Below are positions 33,644 through 43,515 of a stretch of DNA of 64,000 nucleotides, one piece after another; position 1 is the stretch's first letter; every line of letters begins with the position of its first letter. Source of the stretch: Streptomyces subrutilus (GTDB lineage Bacteria; Actinomycetota; Actinomycetes; Streptomycetales; Streptomycetaceae); contig NZ_CP023701.1 of assembly GCF_008704535.1 (NCBI RefSeq), positions 3,343,501 to 3,407,500 on the forward strand. Direction: 5' to 3'. The notes below the pieces were generated by a model, which did not search any database, was not told the DNA's origin, and saw nothing but the letters and a program-made list of their open reading frames with translations. Position numbers and translations under genes: made by a program.

Positions 33644-34837
33644 TCAGCCCTTGACGCAGACCACCTGCCGGAGCTTCGCGACGACCTCCACGAGGTCCCG
33701 CTGCTGCTCCATGACCTGCTCGATCGGCTTGTACGCCGCCGGGATCTCGTCCACGACGCCCGAGTCCTTGCGGCACTCCACACCGCGCGTCTGGTCCGCC
33801 AGGTCCCGCACCGAGAAGCGCTTCTTCGCCGCGCTGCGGCTCATCCGCCGCCCCGCCCCGTGCGAAGCCGAGTTGAACGCGGCCTCGTTGCCCAGGCCCT
33901 TCACGATGTACGTGCCCGTGGCCATCGAGCCCGGGATGATCCCGTACTCTCCGCCGCCCGCCCTGATCGCGCCCTTGCGGGTGACCAGGAGGTCCATGCC
34001 GTCGTACCGCTCCTGCGCCACGTAGTTGTGGTGGCAGCTGATCTCCCGCTCGAAGGTGACCTTCGCCTTCCGGAACTCCTTGCGGACGACCTCCTTGAGC
34101 AGGCTCGTCATCACGGAGCGGTTGAGCCTGGCGTACTCCTGCGCCCAGTAGAGGTCGTGCCGGTACGCCGCCATCTCCGGGGTCGCGTCGAGGAAGACCG
34201 CGAGGTCCCGGTCGACCAGGCCCTGGTTGTGCGAGAGCCCCCGCGCGATGCCGATGTGGTGCTCGGCGAGCTGGTTGCCGATGCCGCGCGAACCGGAGTG
34301 CAGGGTGAGCCAGACGGCGCCCTCGCCGTCCACGTTGACCTCCACGTGGTGGTTGCCCGCACCGAGCGTCCCCATCTGCCGCATCGCCCGGTCCCGCCGG
34401 TACTTCACCGCGTCCGCGACCTGGTCGAAGCGCTCCCACAGGTCGCCGAACCCCGCGTCCGCGAACCCGTACAGCCGGTCCGGGTCCACCGCCTCGCGGT
34501 GCGTGCCGGCCCCGACCGGGATGGCCTGCTCGATCTTCGAGCGCAGGCCCGACAGGTCGCCCGGCAGGTCGTGGGCCGTCAGCGAGGTCTTCACCGCCGA
34601 CATCCCGCAGCCGATGTCCACGCCCACCGCCGCCGGACAGACCGCGTCCTTCATCGCGATGACGGACCCGACCGTGGCCCCCTTGCCGTAGTGGACGTCC
34701 GGCATGACGGCCAGGCCCTTGATCCACGGGAGGGTGGCGACGTTGCGCAGCTGCCGCATCGCGCCGTCCTCCACGGCCGACGGATCGGCCCACATCCGGA
34801 TCGGAACCCGCTCCCCCGGCACTTCCACATACGACAT
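33644..34837 (-). CDS. rtcB: RtcB family RNA ligase
   Basis: This protein of about 397 aa is of the 2',3'-cyclic-phosphate/5'-OH RNA ligase family. It has the metal-binding Cys in AVGVDIGCGMSAV near residue 78, GNHHVEVNVD, LHSGSRGIGNQ and the guanylylated His in NSASHGAGRRMSR near 335. All these indicate an active GTP/Mn-dependent ligase. The target RNA is unknown. The start at 34837 (MSYVEVPGERVPIRMW) was preferred to the ATG at 34849. Confidence 0.9.
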   Translation of the reverse strand: MSYVEVPGERVPIRMWADPSAVEDGAMRQLRNVATLPWIKGLAVMPDVHYGKGATVGSVIAMKDAVCPAAVGVDIGCGMSAVKTSLTAHDLPGDLSGLRSKIEQAIPVGAGTHREAVDPDRLYGFADAGFGDLWERFDQVADAVKYRRDRAMRQMGTLGAGNHHVEVNVDGEGAVWLTLHSGSRGIGNQLAEHHIGIARGLSHNQGLVDRDLAVFLDATPEMAAYRHDLYWAQEYARLNRSVMTSLLKEVVRKEFRKAKVTFEREISCHHNYVAQERYDGMDLLVTRKGAIRAGGGEYGIIPGSMATGTYIVKGLGNEAAFNSASHGAGRRMSRSAAKKRFSVRDLADQTRGVECRKDSGVVDEIPAAYKPIEQVMEQQRDLVEVVAKLRQVVCVKG

Positions 34838-35038
34838 AACGCCCCACATCCCCTAAAACCCGCGACAAAGTCTCGATACGCAAAAAGCCTCGCTCTTGAC
34901 CCCGAATGCGACAGGGGACCGGCGCCGGCACCAGCGCGTGCGGTAGACATTGTGTCCATCCGCGTCCACAGCGCGGCAACGCATTTTCCTGACCGACGGG
35001 GCCACCGGGGCCGCCGGTCGAAGGGAGCCATGGGACAC

Positions 35039-35878
35039 GTGCAGCGCACAGCCGTACGGCAACTCCTGCCGGGCATCGCCCTGCTGACCGCGCTCGCGGC
35101 CGGCGCGGCCGGCCTCGCCGGGTGCACCGGCGGGAGCGGCGCGGGGGCCGCCGGCGACGACAAGGGCGGCTCCAACGCCGCCCCGCCCGCGCAGCCGGGC
35201 AAGTACCGCAGCCTCCCCTCGCCCTGCAAGGCCGTCGACGTCAAGCGGCTCAGGGGGCTGCTGCCGGCCGCCGAGAACCTGCCGCCCGAGGAGCGCGACG
35301 CGCTGTACGCCGGCACCGCGGACGCCTCCTACGACGCCGACCGGCACGTCGGCTGCCGCTGGACCGCGCAGAGCTCCGACGAGACCCGGCTCCTGTCCGT
35401 CGGCTTCGAGCGCGTCGTCTCCTACGACCGCGCCCTGGCCAGCGACGACGACAAGGCGCGGCAGGTCTTCGTGCGCCAGCTCACCGACGCCCGCCTGCCC
35501 TTCCCCGGCCCGGTCACCACGGCCGCCCCGACGCCCACCCCCACGGCGCCCGCGTCCGGGACGACACCGGGCGCGCCGGCCGGTTCCGCTCCGCCGGCCG
35601 GGACGACCCCCTCCCCCGCCACCTCCCCGCCCGAGCTCGGCTCGCGCGTGCTGGAGGGACTCGGGAACGAGGCGTTCCTCGACGACAAACTGAGCGCGGC
35701 CGGCGCCACGGCGGCCCAGGCGCGCACCGTACGGATTGTGTTCCGTACCTCGAACGTCCTGGTCACCGTCGAGTACAGCGTGCAGCCCGCACTGCCCGGA
35801 ATCGTGCCGCCCAGCCCCGAAACCCAGGACAGGGCACGGCAGTTGGCGCAGGATCTGGCCGAGCGCTTCAACCAGTGA
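35039..35878 (+). CDS. DUF3558-type lipoprotein
   Basis: This protein of about 279 aa has a lipoprotein signal (LLPGIALLTALAAGAAGLAGC lipobox, Cys near residue 30, given by ends). A DUF3558-like domain follows (SLPSPCKAVDVKRL through HVGCRWTAQS, with a Cys pair), then a Pro/Thr-rich segment and a conserved end (GNEAFLDDKLSAAGA). It is probably cell-surface. The ATG at 35030 is nine bases upstream, but its ribosome binding site AGGGAG is too close; GTG at 35039 fits better. It pairs with the next gene. Confidence 0.75.
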   Translation: MQRTAVRQLLPGIALLTALAAGAAGLAGCTGGSGAGAAGDDKGGSNAAPPAQPGKYRSLPSPCKAVDVKRLRGLLPAAENLPPEERDALYAGTADASYDADRHVGCRWTAQSSDETRLLSVGFERVVSYDRALASDDDKARQVFVRQLTDARLPFPGPVTTAAPTPTPTAPASGTTPGAPAGSAPPAGTTPSPATSPPELGSRVLEGLGNEAFLDDKLSAAGATAAQARTVRIVFRTSNVLVTVEYSVQPALPGIVPPSPETQDRARQLAQDLAERFNQ

Positions 35879-35992
35879 GCAGCCCGCCCGCGGACGGGGC
35901 GTGACGGCGCGCACAGCAGGCGCACGCCGGGTCGGGCTACCGTTGCCCGGGTCCCGCGTCCGAAGAAGTCCGATCAACGTACTGAAGGAAAC

Positions 35993-36763
35993 ATGCACCG
36001 ATCAGCCTCGCGCCTCACCCGCGTTCTCGCCTGCGCAGCCGTCCCGGTGATCCTCACCGTCGCCGGCTGCTCGTCCGATTCGGGCAAGGCCTCGGGCTCG
36101 GACGGCGGCAAGAAGTCCGATTCCTCCGCGTCCGCCAAGCCGAACGCCAAGCCCTCGCCGACCCTGGAGAAGGCGGCCTACGCCGCCCTCCCGGACCCGT
36201 GCAAGGTGATCCAGGCGCAGACCGTCGACACGCTGACGCCGGAGGCCAAGGACAAGAACGGCACCGCGACCAAGTCGAACGACCTCAACAGCCGGGCCAG
36301 CTGCTCCTGGAACGGCCTGGACGAGGACGGCCTCAAGGGCTCCCAGTACCGCTGGCTGTCGATCTCCCTCTTCCGCTACGACTCGCACGCCTCGCTCGGC
36401 GGCGCGAACAAGCGGGCCGAGGACCAGTACAACAAGCAGGTCGAGACCGCCAAGGCGACCGAGGGCGCGCAGAACGTCAAGGCGGAGCCGGCCGGCGGCA
36501 TCGGCGACCAGGCCACCTCGGTCGTGTTCACGTCGAAGAAGGACGTGGACTTCTTCAACACCACCATCGTCGCGCGCACCCAGAACGTGGTGATCACGCT
36601 CGACTACAACGGCGCCGCCTACGAGGGCGCGGGCGCACCGGATCAGGCCAAGCTGCTCCAGGACGCCATCGCGGCGGCCAAGGAGACCGTGGCCTCGGTC
36701 GACGCGTCCAACCAGCAGAAGCCCGCCGAGCAGCCCGCGCAGCCGCCCGCCCAGCAGTCCTGA
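35993..36763 (+). CDS. DUF3558-type lipoprotein
   Basis: This 256-aa protein has the lipobox VAGC with Cys at about 26, a Ser/Lys-rich linker, the DPCKVIQAQTVDTL motif, a SCSW Cys and a beta-rich domain (ISLFRYDSHASLGG through GIGDQATSVVF). The tail is Gln/Pro-rich. It is a paralogue of the upstream lipoprotein in the same orientation; both probably sit on the outer membrane face. No function is known. Confidence 0.82.
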   Translation: MHRSASRLTRVLACAAVPVILTVAGCSSDSGKASGSDGGKKSDSSASAKPNAKPSPTLEKAAYAALPDPCKVIQAQTVDTLTPEAKDKNGTATKSNDLNSRASCSWNGLDEDGLKGSQYRWLSISLFRYDSHASLGGANKRAEDQYNKQVETAKATEGAQNVKAEPAGGIGDQATSVVFTSKKDVDFFNTTIVARTQNVVITLDYNGAAYEGAGAPDQAKLLQDAIAAAKETVASVDASNQQKPAEQPAQPPAQQS

Positions 36764-36771
36764 CCGGCCGG

Positions 36772-36841
36772 AGCCGCGGCAGGTGCGGGGCCTGTCGGAG
36801 CACTGACTTCCAGTCACCCGTACGCTGTGCCTGCCGCGGCT
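36772..36841. repeat. 12-bp inverted repeat with 46-nt spacer
   Basis: AGCCGCGGCAGG at 36772-36783 is the reverse complement of CCTGCCGCGGCT at 36830-36841. It lies between the DUF3558 and DUF2637 genes. The long spacer is unlike an intrinsic terminator. Confidence 0.55.
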
Positions 36842-36915
36842 TGGTAAAGGCTCGGTAAGCGCGCAGCAGTCTGCGCAGTGCTCTGCATGTGCCCGACCAG
36901 GGGAGGGGATCGCGG

Positions 36916-38361
36916 GTGGCCGCGATGGAGCTGACTCGTACGCACCGGATACTCATCGGCGTCGTGGTCGCCGGAGCGGTGGTCATCGCGGGGATCGGGT
37001 TCGCCGGCTCCTACGCCGCGGTGCGCACGCTCGCCCTCCAGAAGGGCTTCGGGAGCTTCTCGCTGGTGTTCCCGATCGGCATCGACGCCGGCATCTGCGT
37101 GCTGCTCGCGCTGGACCTGCTGCTGACGTGGATGCGGATACCGTTCCCGCTGCTGCGCCAGACGGCCTGGCTGCTGACGGCGGCGACGATCGCCTTCAAC
37201 GGCGCCGCGTCCTGGCCGGACCCGCTGGGCGTCGGCATGCACGCCGTGATCCCGATCCTGTTCGTGGTCACCGTGGAGGCGGCCCGGCACGCGGTGGGCC
37301 GGATCGCGGACATCACCGCGGACCGGCACATGGAGGGCGTGCGCATCACCCGGTGGCTGCTGTCGCCGATCCCCACGTTCAAGCTGTGGCGCCGGATGAA
37401 GCTGTGGGAGCTGCGCTCCTACGAGCAGGCCGTCGCCATGGAGCAGGACCGGTTGATCTACCAGGCCCGGCTCCAGGCGCGCTACGGCCGGGCCTGGCGC
37501 CGCAAGGCCCCGGTGGCGTCGCTGATGCCGCTGCGGCTGGCCCGGATCGGCGTACCGCTGTCGGACACCGCCCCGGAGGGCCTGGCCGCGGCGGGCATCG
37601 AGCCGGCCCTGCTCCCCCCGGCGCAGCTCGCGCAGCCGGCCGTCCCGCAGGCGCAGCCCTCCGGCGCCCCGGCCCTGGAGGCCGCAGGGGCCCGGGCCCA
37701 TCCGCAGCCCCCGGCCCCTGCCCCGGATCACCCGCGCGCCCACGCCCACCCCGAGGAGCGGGCCGCCCGGGCCGAGGCCGACGGCCGGACCCGGCAGCAC
37801 CCCGGTCTCCCGGCCCAGGCGGCCGCCCCCGGGCCCGCGCCCGCCCCGCACGCCTTCGCGGTGGACCCCACGGCCATGCCCGCGGCCCACAACAGCGCCT
37901 GGTTCGCGGCCCCGCTGGCCCCGCAGGCGGCGTACGAGGGCGGCTACAACCCGCAGTACGTCGAGGGCCTGGAGCCGACCCCGGTGATGCCCCCGGCCGG
38001 CCCGGAGGACCAGTGGCAGGAGCCGGAGCAGGAGCACGCCCCGGACCAGGACGGCGCCCTGGAGGCCCAGGAGCCCCACGCGGTGCACGAGGTCCACGCG
38101 GTCCACGAGGACCAGGAGCCCCATGCGGTCCAGGAGGGCCCGGAGACCTCCGACGAGGCCGAGTTCGCCGAGATCGCGTACAAGGTCTTCTGCGACCTGG
38201 TCGACGAGAAGCAGGACTGGCCCTCCGCCGAGGCCCTCGACATACACCTGTCCGACGGCTACGGCGTGACCCACCCGCGCAGCGGCTCGCTGCTCCGCCG
38301 CATGATCCCGGCGTTCAAGCAGCGCCACCACAAGGACCGCGCGGCCGAGCACATCGCCTAG
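36916..38361 (+). CDS. DUF2637 (SpdB2-like) membrane protein
   Basis: This protein of about 481 aa has four N-terminal membrane helices (about residues 10-120) with the DUF2637 segments GSFSLVFPIGIDAGICVLLA and TEAARH-like VTVEAARHAVGRI. A basic cytoplasmic stretch, a long Pro/Ala/Gln-rich linker and a C-terminal winged domain (DWPSAEALDIHLSDGYGVTH) follow. Relatives in conjugative plasmids are SpdB spread proteins; here no transfer genes are near. The GTG at 36916 follows GGAGGGG. Confidence 0.8.
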   Translation: MAAMELTRTHRILIGVVVAGAVVIAGIGFAGSYAAVRTLALQKGFGSFSLVFPIGIDAGICVLLALDLLLTWMRIPFPLLRQTAWLLTAATIAFNGAASWPDPLGVGMHAVIPILFVVTVEAARHAVGRIADITADRHMEGVRITRWLLSPIPTFKLWRRMKLWELRSYEQAVAMEQDRLIYQARLQARYGRAWRRKAPVASLMPLRLARIGVPLSDTAPEGLAAAGIEPALLPPAQLAQPAVPQAQPSGAPALEAAGARAHPQPPAPAPDHPRAHAHPEERAARAEADGRTRQHPGLPAQAAAPGPAPAPHAFAVDPTAMPAAHNSAWFAAPLAPQAAYEGGYNPQYVEGLEPTPVMPPAGPEDQWQEPEQEHAPDQDGALEAQEPHAVHEVHAVHEDQEPHAVQEGPETSDEAEFAEIAYKVFCDLVDEKQDWPSAEALDIHLSDGYGVTHPRSGSLLRRMIPAFKQRHHKDRAAEHIA

Positions 38362-38389
38362 CCGGGCACACCGCCCGCCCGGCCCGCTC

Positions 38390-38445
38390 CCGGTCATGCG
38401 GAAGGGCCCGCACCCCTCGGGGTGCGGGCCCTTCCGCATGACCGG
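38390..38445. terminator. Very long bidirectional hairpin terminator
   Basis: Arms at 38390-38416 and 38419-38445 are exact 27-nt reverse complements, with only TC between. It separates the convergent DUF2637 and lysS genes. Confidence 0.85.
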
Positions 38446-38459
38446 TGCGCAGGCTCGGC

Positions 38460-40187
38460 TCAGACCGCGAGCAGCTTGCGCACCCGGTCCGCGCCCACCG
38501 CCAGCAGCAGCGTGGGCAGGCGCGGCCCGGTCTCCCGGGTGACGAGCAGCCGGTACAGCAGGGCGAAGAACGTCCGCTGCGCGACCTTCAGCTCCGGCGT
38601 CGGCTTGGCGTCGGGCTCCAGCCCGGCCATGACCTTCGGCACGCCGTAGACGAGGGTGGTGAGCCCGTCGAGCGACCAGTGCGTGTCGAGGCCCTCCAGC
38701 AGCAGCCGCAGCGACTCGCGCCCCTCGTCGTCCAGCGACGACAGCAGCTCGGCGTCGGGCTCCTCGCGCACGAGGGTCCGCTGGTCGGCCGGGACCTGGG
38801 TGGTGATCCAGTTCTCGGCGCGGTCCAGCCGCGGCCGCACCTCGTCGAGCGAGGCCAGCGGCTGCGAGGGGTCCAGGTCGGTCAGGATGCGCAGGGTCTG
38901 CTCGTCGTGCCCGCCGGTGATGTCGACCACCGACGCGAGCGTCCGGTACGCCAACGGCCGCGGGGTGCGCGGCAGTTCGGCCCCGGCCGTCCGCACGGCG
39001 CGGGTGTGCGCGGCGGCGTCGGCGGGCAGCACGGTGCCGTCGGCGACCTTGGCCTCCAGCTTGTCCCACTCGTCGTAGAGCCGCTGGATCTCCTGGTCGA
39101 ACGCGATCTTGAAGGACTGGTTCGGGCGGCGGCGCGCGTACAGCCAGCGCAGCAGCTGCGGCTCCATGATCTTCAGCGCGTCGGCCGGGGTGGGGACCCC
39201 GCCCTTGCTGGAGGACATCTTCGCCATGCCGCTGATGCCGACGAACGCGTACATCGGCCCGATCGGCTGCTCGCCGCCGAAGATGTGCACGATCTGGCCG
39301 CCGACCTGGAAGGACGAGCCGGGCGAGGAGTGGTCCACGCCCGAGGGCTCGAAGACGACGCCCTCGAAGGCCCACCGCATCGGCCAGTCGACCTTCCAGA
39401 CGAGCTTGCCGCGGTTGAACTCGCTGAGCTTGACCGTCTCGGTGAACCCGTCCTCGTCGCAGACGTAGGTCAGCTCCGTGGTGCCGTCGTCGTACGAGGT
39501 GACCTTGGTGAAGTCCTTGCCGCACTGCCCGCAGTACGGCTTGTACGGGAAGTAGCCGCCCTCGCCGGTGCTGCCGTCGTCCTCGGCGGCGGCGCCGGAG
39601 CCCTCGGCGGCCTCCAGCTCGGCCTCGTCGACCTGCTTCTGCTGGGGCTTCTTGCCGCCCGGCTTCTGCTTGGTCCGGTACTGGTCGAGGACGGCGTCGA
39701 TGTCGCCGCGGTGCTTCATCGCGTGCAGCACCTGCTCGCGGTAGACACCGGCCGTGTACTGCTCGGTCTGGCTGATCGGGTCGTACTCGACGCCCAGCTC
39801 GGCCAGCGCCTCGACCATCGCGGCCTTGAAGTGCTCGGCCCAGCTGCCGTACGGCGACCCGGCCGGGGCGGGGACGGCCGTCAGCGGCTTGCCGATGTGC
39901 TCGGCCCACGACCCGTCGACGCCCGGGACGCCGGCCGGCACCTTGCGGTAGCGGTCGTAGTCGTCCCACGAGATCAGGTGGCGCACCTCGATGCCGCGGC
40001 GGCGGATCTCGTCGGCGACCAGGTGCGGGGTCATGACCTCGCGCAGGTTGCCCAGGTGGATGGGGCCGGAAGGGGAGAGTCCGGACGCGACGACGACAGG
40101 TTTGCCGGGTGCTCGGCGCTCCGCCTCGGCGATGACCTCGTCCGCGAAACGGGAGACCCAGTCGGTCTCGGTGCTGCTCTGAGCCAC
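38460..40187 (-). CDS. lysS: Class I lysyl-tRNA synthetase
   Basis: This 575-aa enzyme charges tRNA-Lys. It is the class I (archaeal-type) form, as shown by the HIGH-like [16 protein letters not shown] near residue 35 and the KMSSS loop ([13 protein letters not shown]). A zinc-binding CxxC pair ([18 protein letters not shown]) is present, and an acidic/Lys-rich insertion lies near residues 190-225. The GTG at 40187 follows GAAGGA. It is divergent from argS. Confidence 0.92.
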   Translation of the reverse strand: MAQSSTETDWVSRFADEVIAEAERRAPGKPVVVASGLSPSGPIHLGNLREVMTPHLVADEIRRRGIEVRHLISWDDYDRYRKVPAGVPGVDGSWAEHIGKPLTAVPAPAGSPYGSWAEHFKAAMVEALAELGVEYDPISQTEQYTAGVYREQVLHAMKHRGDIDAVLDQYRTKQKPGGKKPQQKQVDEAELEAAEGSGAAAEDDGSTGEGGYFPYKPYCGQCGKDFTKVTSYDDGTTELTYVCDEDGFTETVKLSEFNRGKLVWKVDWPMRWAFEGVVFEPSGVDHSSPGSSFQVGGQIVHIFGGEQPIGPMYAFVGISGMAKMSSSKGGVPTPADALKIMEPQLLRWLYARRRPNQSFKIAFDQEIQRLYDEWDKLEAKVADGTVLPADAAAHTRAVRTAGAELPRTPRPLAYRTLASVVDITGGHDEQTLRILTDLDPSQPLASLDEVRPRLDRAENWITTQVPADQRTLVREEPDAELLSSLDDEGRESLRLLLEGLDTHWSLDGLTTLVYGVPKVMAGLEPDAKPTPELKVAQRTFFALLYRLLVTRETGPRLPTLLLAVGADRVRKLLAV

Positions 40188-40368
40188 GACACGTCCTTCT
40201 ATCTCGAATGCTGGCTTCAGCCATTCTCCCAGACGGAACAGGTCACTCCGGGGTTGCTTCCGTCCCGCGGATTCCCACGGGAAACCGATGGCCCCCGCGT
40301 GGGATACTCGGCACTTGTCGGAACAACCAAGTGCACCCACCGGCACGACCTCACAGGAACGGCAGCTC

Positions 40369-42129
40369 ATGGCCTCGGTCCCTTCCCTCGCTTCCTCCGT
40401 CGATCAGCGCGTCGCGGACGCCCTCGCCTCCGCCCTGCCGGAGGCCGGTGCCGCCGACCCGCTGCTGCGACGAAGCGACCGGGCCGACTTCCAGGCCAAC
40501 GGCATCCTGGCCCTCGCGAAGAAGGCCAAGGCCAACCCGCGCGAGCTGGCCGCGACCGTGGTCGACGCCATCGCCTCCGGTGACCTGATCCGCGAGATCG
40601 AGGTCTCCGGCCCCGGCTTCCTCAACATCACCGTCTCCGACCGCGCGATCATCGAGACCCTGGCCGCACGCGCCGCGGACGACCGCCTCGGCGTCCCGCT
40701 CGCAGAGCACCCGGGCACCACGGTGATCGACTACGCCCAGCCGAACGTGGCCAAGGAGATGCACGTCGGCCACCTGCGGTCCGCCGTGATCGGCGCCGCG
40801 ATGGTCGAGATCCTGGAGTTCACCGGCGAGAAGGTGGTCCGCCGCCACCACATCGGCGACTGGGGCACCCAGTTCGGCATGCTCATCCAGTACCTCCTGG
40901 AGCACCCGCACGAGCTGGACCACAAGGCCGACGGCGAGGTCTCCGGCGAGGAGGCCATGTCCAACCTGAACCGCCTCTACAAGGCCTCGCGCGCCCTCTT
41001 CGACTCCGACGAGGAGTTCAAGACCCGCGCCCGGGCCCGCGTCGTCGACCTCCAGGCCGGCGAGCCGGAGACCCTCGCGCTGTGGCAGCGGTTCGTGGAC
41101 GAGTCGAAGATCTACTTCTACTCCGTCTTCGACAAGCTGGACATGGACATCCAGGACCCGGACGTGGTCGGCGAGTCCGGCTACAACGACATGCTGGTGG
41201 AGACCTGCAAGCTGCTGGAGGACTCGGGCGTCGCCGTCCGCTCCAACGGCGCGCTGTGCGTCTTCTTCGACGACGTGAAGGGCCCGGACGGCAACCCGAC
41301 GCCGCTGATCGTGCAGAAGTCGGACGGCGGCTTCGGCTACGCGGCCACCGACCTGTCGGCGATCCGCGACCGCGTCGGCAACCTGCACGCCACGACGCTC
41401 CTCTACGTCGTGGACGCGCGGCAGTCGCTCCACTTCAAGATGGTCTTCGAGACCGCCCGCCGCGCCGGCTGGCTGAACGACGGCGTCAAGGCCGTCCAGC
41501 TGGCCTTCGGCACGGTCCTCGGCAAGGACGGCAAGCCGTTCAAGACCCGCGAGGGCGAGACGGTACGGCTGGTGGACCTGCTGGACGAGGCGATCGACCG
41601 CGCCGCGGCCGTCGTGCGCGAGAAGGCCCAGGACCTGTCCGAGGCCGAGATCGGCGAGCGGGCGGTCCAGGTCGGCATCGGGGCCGTGAAGTACGCCGAC
41701 CTGTCCACCTCCGCCGCGCGCGACTACAAGTTCGACCTCGACCAGATGGTGTCGCTGACCGGCGACACGTCCGTGTACCTCCAGTACGCGTACGCCCGCA
41801 TCCAGTCGATCCTGCGCAAGGCCGGGGACGCGCGGCCCGCCGCCCACCCGGAGCTGGCGCTCGCCCCGGCCGAGCGCGCGCTGGGCCTGCACCTGGACCA
41901 CTTCGGCGACCTGCTGGCCGAGGCGGCCGCGGACCACGCCCCGCACAAGCTGGCCGCGTACCTCTACCAGGTGGCCTCGCTCTACACGACCTTCTACTCG
42001 GAGTGCCCGGTCCTCAAGGCCGAGACCCCCGAGCAGGTCGCGAACCGCCTGTTCCTGTGCGACCTGACCGCCCGGACCCTCACCAAGGGCATGTCGCTCC
42101 TCGGCATCCGCACCCCCGAGAAGCTCTGA
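40369..42129 (+). CDS. argS: Arginyl-tRNA synthetase
   Basis: This 586-aa class I synthetase has the HIGH motif in [17 protein letters not shown] near residue 130, the conserved [17 protein letters not shown], a KMSK-equivalent region ([17 protein letters not shown]) and a C-terminal anticodon-binding helical domain (DALRV-type). The ATG at 40369 follows an AGGAAC site. It is divergent from lysS over about 180 bp that hold both promoters. Confidence 0.95.
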   Translation: MASVPSLASSVDQRVADALASALPEAGAADPLLRRSDRADFQANGILALAKKAKANPRELAATVVDAIASGDLIREIEVSGPGFLNITVSDRAIIETLAARAADDRLGVPLAEHPGTTVIDYAQPNVAKEMHVGHLRSAVIGAAMVEILEFTGEKVVRRHHIGDWGTQFGMLIQYLLEHPHELDHKADGEVSGEEAMSNLNRLYKASRALFDSDEEFKTRARARVVDLQAGEPETLALWQRFVDESKIYFYSVFDKLDMDIQDPDVVGESGYNDMLVETCKLLEDSGVAVRSNGALCVFFDDVKGPDGNPTPLIVQKSDGGFGYAATDLSAIRDRVGNLHATTLLYVVDARQSLHFKMVFETARRAGWLNDGVKAVQLAFGTVLGKDGKPFKTREGETVRLVDLLDEAIDRAAAVVREKAQDLSEAEIGERAVQVGIGAVKYADLSTSAARDYKFDLDQMVSLTGDTSVYLQYAYARIQSILRKAGDARPAAHPELALAPAERALGLHLDHFGDLLAEAAADHAPHKLAAYLYQVASLYTTFYSECPVLKAETPEQVANRLFLCDLTARTLTKGMSLLGIRTPEKL

Positions 42130-42148
42130 CCCGGCGCGGCTCCCGCGT

Positions 42149-42185
42149 GCGTACGGCCCCGGCACGGTGTGCCGGGGCCGTACGC
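42149..42185 (+). terminator. Terminator after argS
   Basis: A perfect 16-bp stem (42149-42164 with 42170-42185) with a 5-nt loop lies 20 bp past the argS stop. Its stem shares 15 bases with the hairpin at 43103. Confidence 0.8.
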
Positions 42186-42269
42186 GTGTTCACCCGTACG
42201 GCCCGATTTCGGCCCCACGGCCCGGGTAGGGGAGGTGCCGTCCATCCCCCACCCGACGGGAGCACCCCC

Positions 42270-43076
42270 GTGCCCGACATGAACGGCCCCTACAAGCCCG
42301 GCACTCCGTGCTGGATCGACCTGATGGTCCCCGACCAGCAGGCGGCCCTCGACTTCTACCGCGACCTCTTCGGCTGGCAGGGCGAGATCGGCCCGCCCGA
42401 GCAGGGCGGCTACTCCGTCTGCACCCTCAAGGGCAAGCCGGTCGCCGGGATCATGAGAGCGATGAACCCGGACGGCTCCGTCCCGGACCCGATGCCGCCG
42501 ACCGTGTGGACCACGTACCTGTCCACCGACGGCATCGACGCCACCCTCAAGTCCGTCACCGACGCGCGCGGCCGGACGCTGGCCGGTCCCATGGACGTGA
42601 TGGACCTCGGCCGGATGGCGGTCGTCGCCGACCCGACCGGGGCCGTCTTCGGCCTGTGGGAGCCGCGCTCCTTCGACGGCGCGGGCATCGTCAACGAGCA
42701 CGGCGCGCTGATCTGGAGCGAGCTGAGCACCGGAGACACCGGCGCCGCCGGCGCGTTCTACTCGTCCGTGCTGCCCGTCACCACGGCCCCGACCGAGATG
42801 CCGGGGGCCGAGGGGTACATCGAGATCAGGGTCGACGGCCGCGCGGTCGGCGGCATGATGGACCTGGAGGCGCTCCCGGACGGCACGCCCGCGAACTGGC
42901 TGCCGTACTTCGCCGTGGACGACGTCGACAGCGTCCAGGCGGCCGCCGTCCGCGCCGACGGCAACGTCCTCGCACCGGCCTGCGACTCCCCCGCGGGCCG
43001 CATGGCCGTCCTGACCGACCCGCAGGGCGCGCCCTTCGCGGTCATCACCCCGCGCTCCGCCGAGCAGCCCGCGTGA
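42270..43076 (+). CDS. VOC (glyoxalase-fold) family protein, two domains
   Basis: This protein of about 268 aa is a tandem of two glyoxalase/bleomycin-resistance folds (about residues 10-130 and 140-262). Features include CWIDLMVPDQQAALDFYRDLFGW and a second ALIWSELSTGDTGAAGAFYSSV (given by ends). The final segments AVLTDPQGAPFAVITP and AVVADPTGAVFGLWEP repeat the same strand. The substrate is unknown. GGGAG precedes the GTG at seven bases. It is flanked by two near-identical hairpins. Confidence 0.87.
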   Translation: MPDMNGPYKPGTPCWIDLMVPDQQAALDFYRDLFGWQGEIGPPEQGGYSVCTLKGKPVAGIMRAMNPDGSVPDPMPPTVWTTYLSTDGIDATLKSVTDARGRTLAGPMDVMDLGRMAVVADPTGAVFGLWEPRSFDGAGIVNEHGALIWSELSTGDTGAAGAFYSSVLPVTTAPTEMPGAEGYIEIRVDGRAVGGMMDLEALPDGTPANWLPYFAVDDVDSVQAAAVRADGNVLAPACDSPAGRMAVLTDPQGAPFAVITPRSAEQPA

Positions 43077-43102
43077 GCTGAGGCGTCCGGCCGCCGAGCG
43101 TC

Positions 43103-43137
43103 CGTACGGCCCCGGCAGCCGCTGCCGGGGCCGTACG
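43103..43137 (+). terminator. Terminator after the VOC gene
   Basis: A 16-bp perfect stem (43103-43118 with 43122-43137) with a 3-nt loop. It is nearly identical in sequence to the argS terminator, and could act in both directions. Confidence 0.75.
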
Positions 43138-43161
43138 ACCGGACCCGCGCCGCTCAGCGGT

Positions 43162-43434
43162 TCAGCGGTTCAGCGGATGCGAGTGGTGCCCCGACGCCTG
43201 GTCGATCTCGGCGTGGGCCTTCTGCAGCATCTGCGACGCGATGTCCATGAGGGCCCGGGCTCCCGCGATCTCCTCGCCGACCCGCAGCTGTTCCGGGTCG
43301 GAGGGATGGCGCATGGCGTACCCGCGCGCCCGCACCTCCGAGCCGTCCCCGAGCCTGACCAGGGCCGCCGCGCTGGTGCGGTGGCCGTCCTCGGTGAACT
43401 CGACGTCCACGTGCCACCCGACGAGTGTGGACAC
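43162..43434 (-). CDS. DUF1876 domain protein
   Basis: This 90-aa dsRBD-like small protein has the DUF1876 pattern: GWHVDVEFTEDGHRTSAAALV at the start, LRVGEEIAGARALMDIASQM and a His-rich end. GTG start at 43434. It lies just downstream of hemB on the same strand. Its function is unknown. Confidence 0.85.
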   Translation of the reverse strand: MSTLVGWHVDVEFTEDGHRTSAAALVRLGDGSEVRARGYAMRHPSDPEQLRVGEEIAGARALMDIASQMLQKAHAEIDQASGHHSHPLNR

Positions 43435-43515
43435 GGTGCATCACCTCCAGGGGTCGCCCCCTTCCAGGGTGCTCCCGCACCGTGCCCCGCGCGACCGGCG
43501 GCCCGGCCGGCGGCG

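Noticed and set aside
36916..38361. DUF2637 gene as a sign of an integrated conjugative element
   Set aside because: No integrase, replication or TraB-like gene, att repeat or tRNA is nearby; chromosomal DUF2637 genes are common in Streptomyces.
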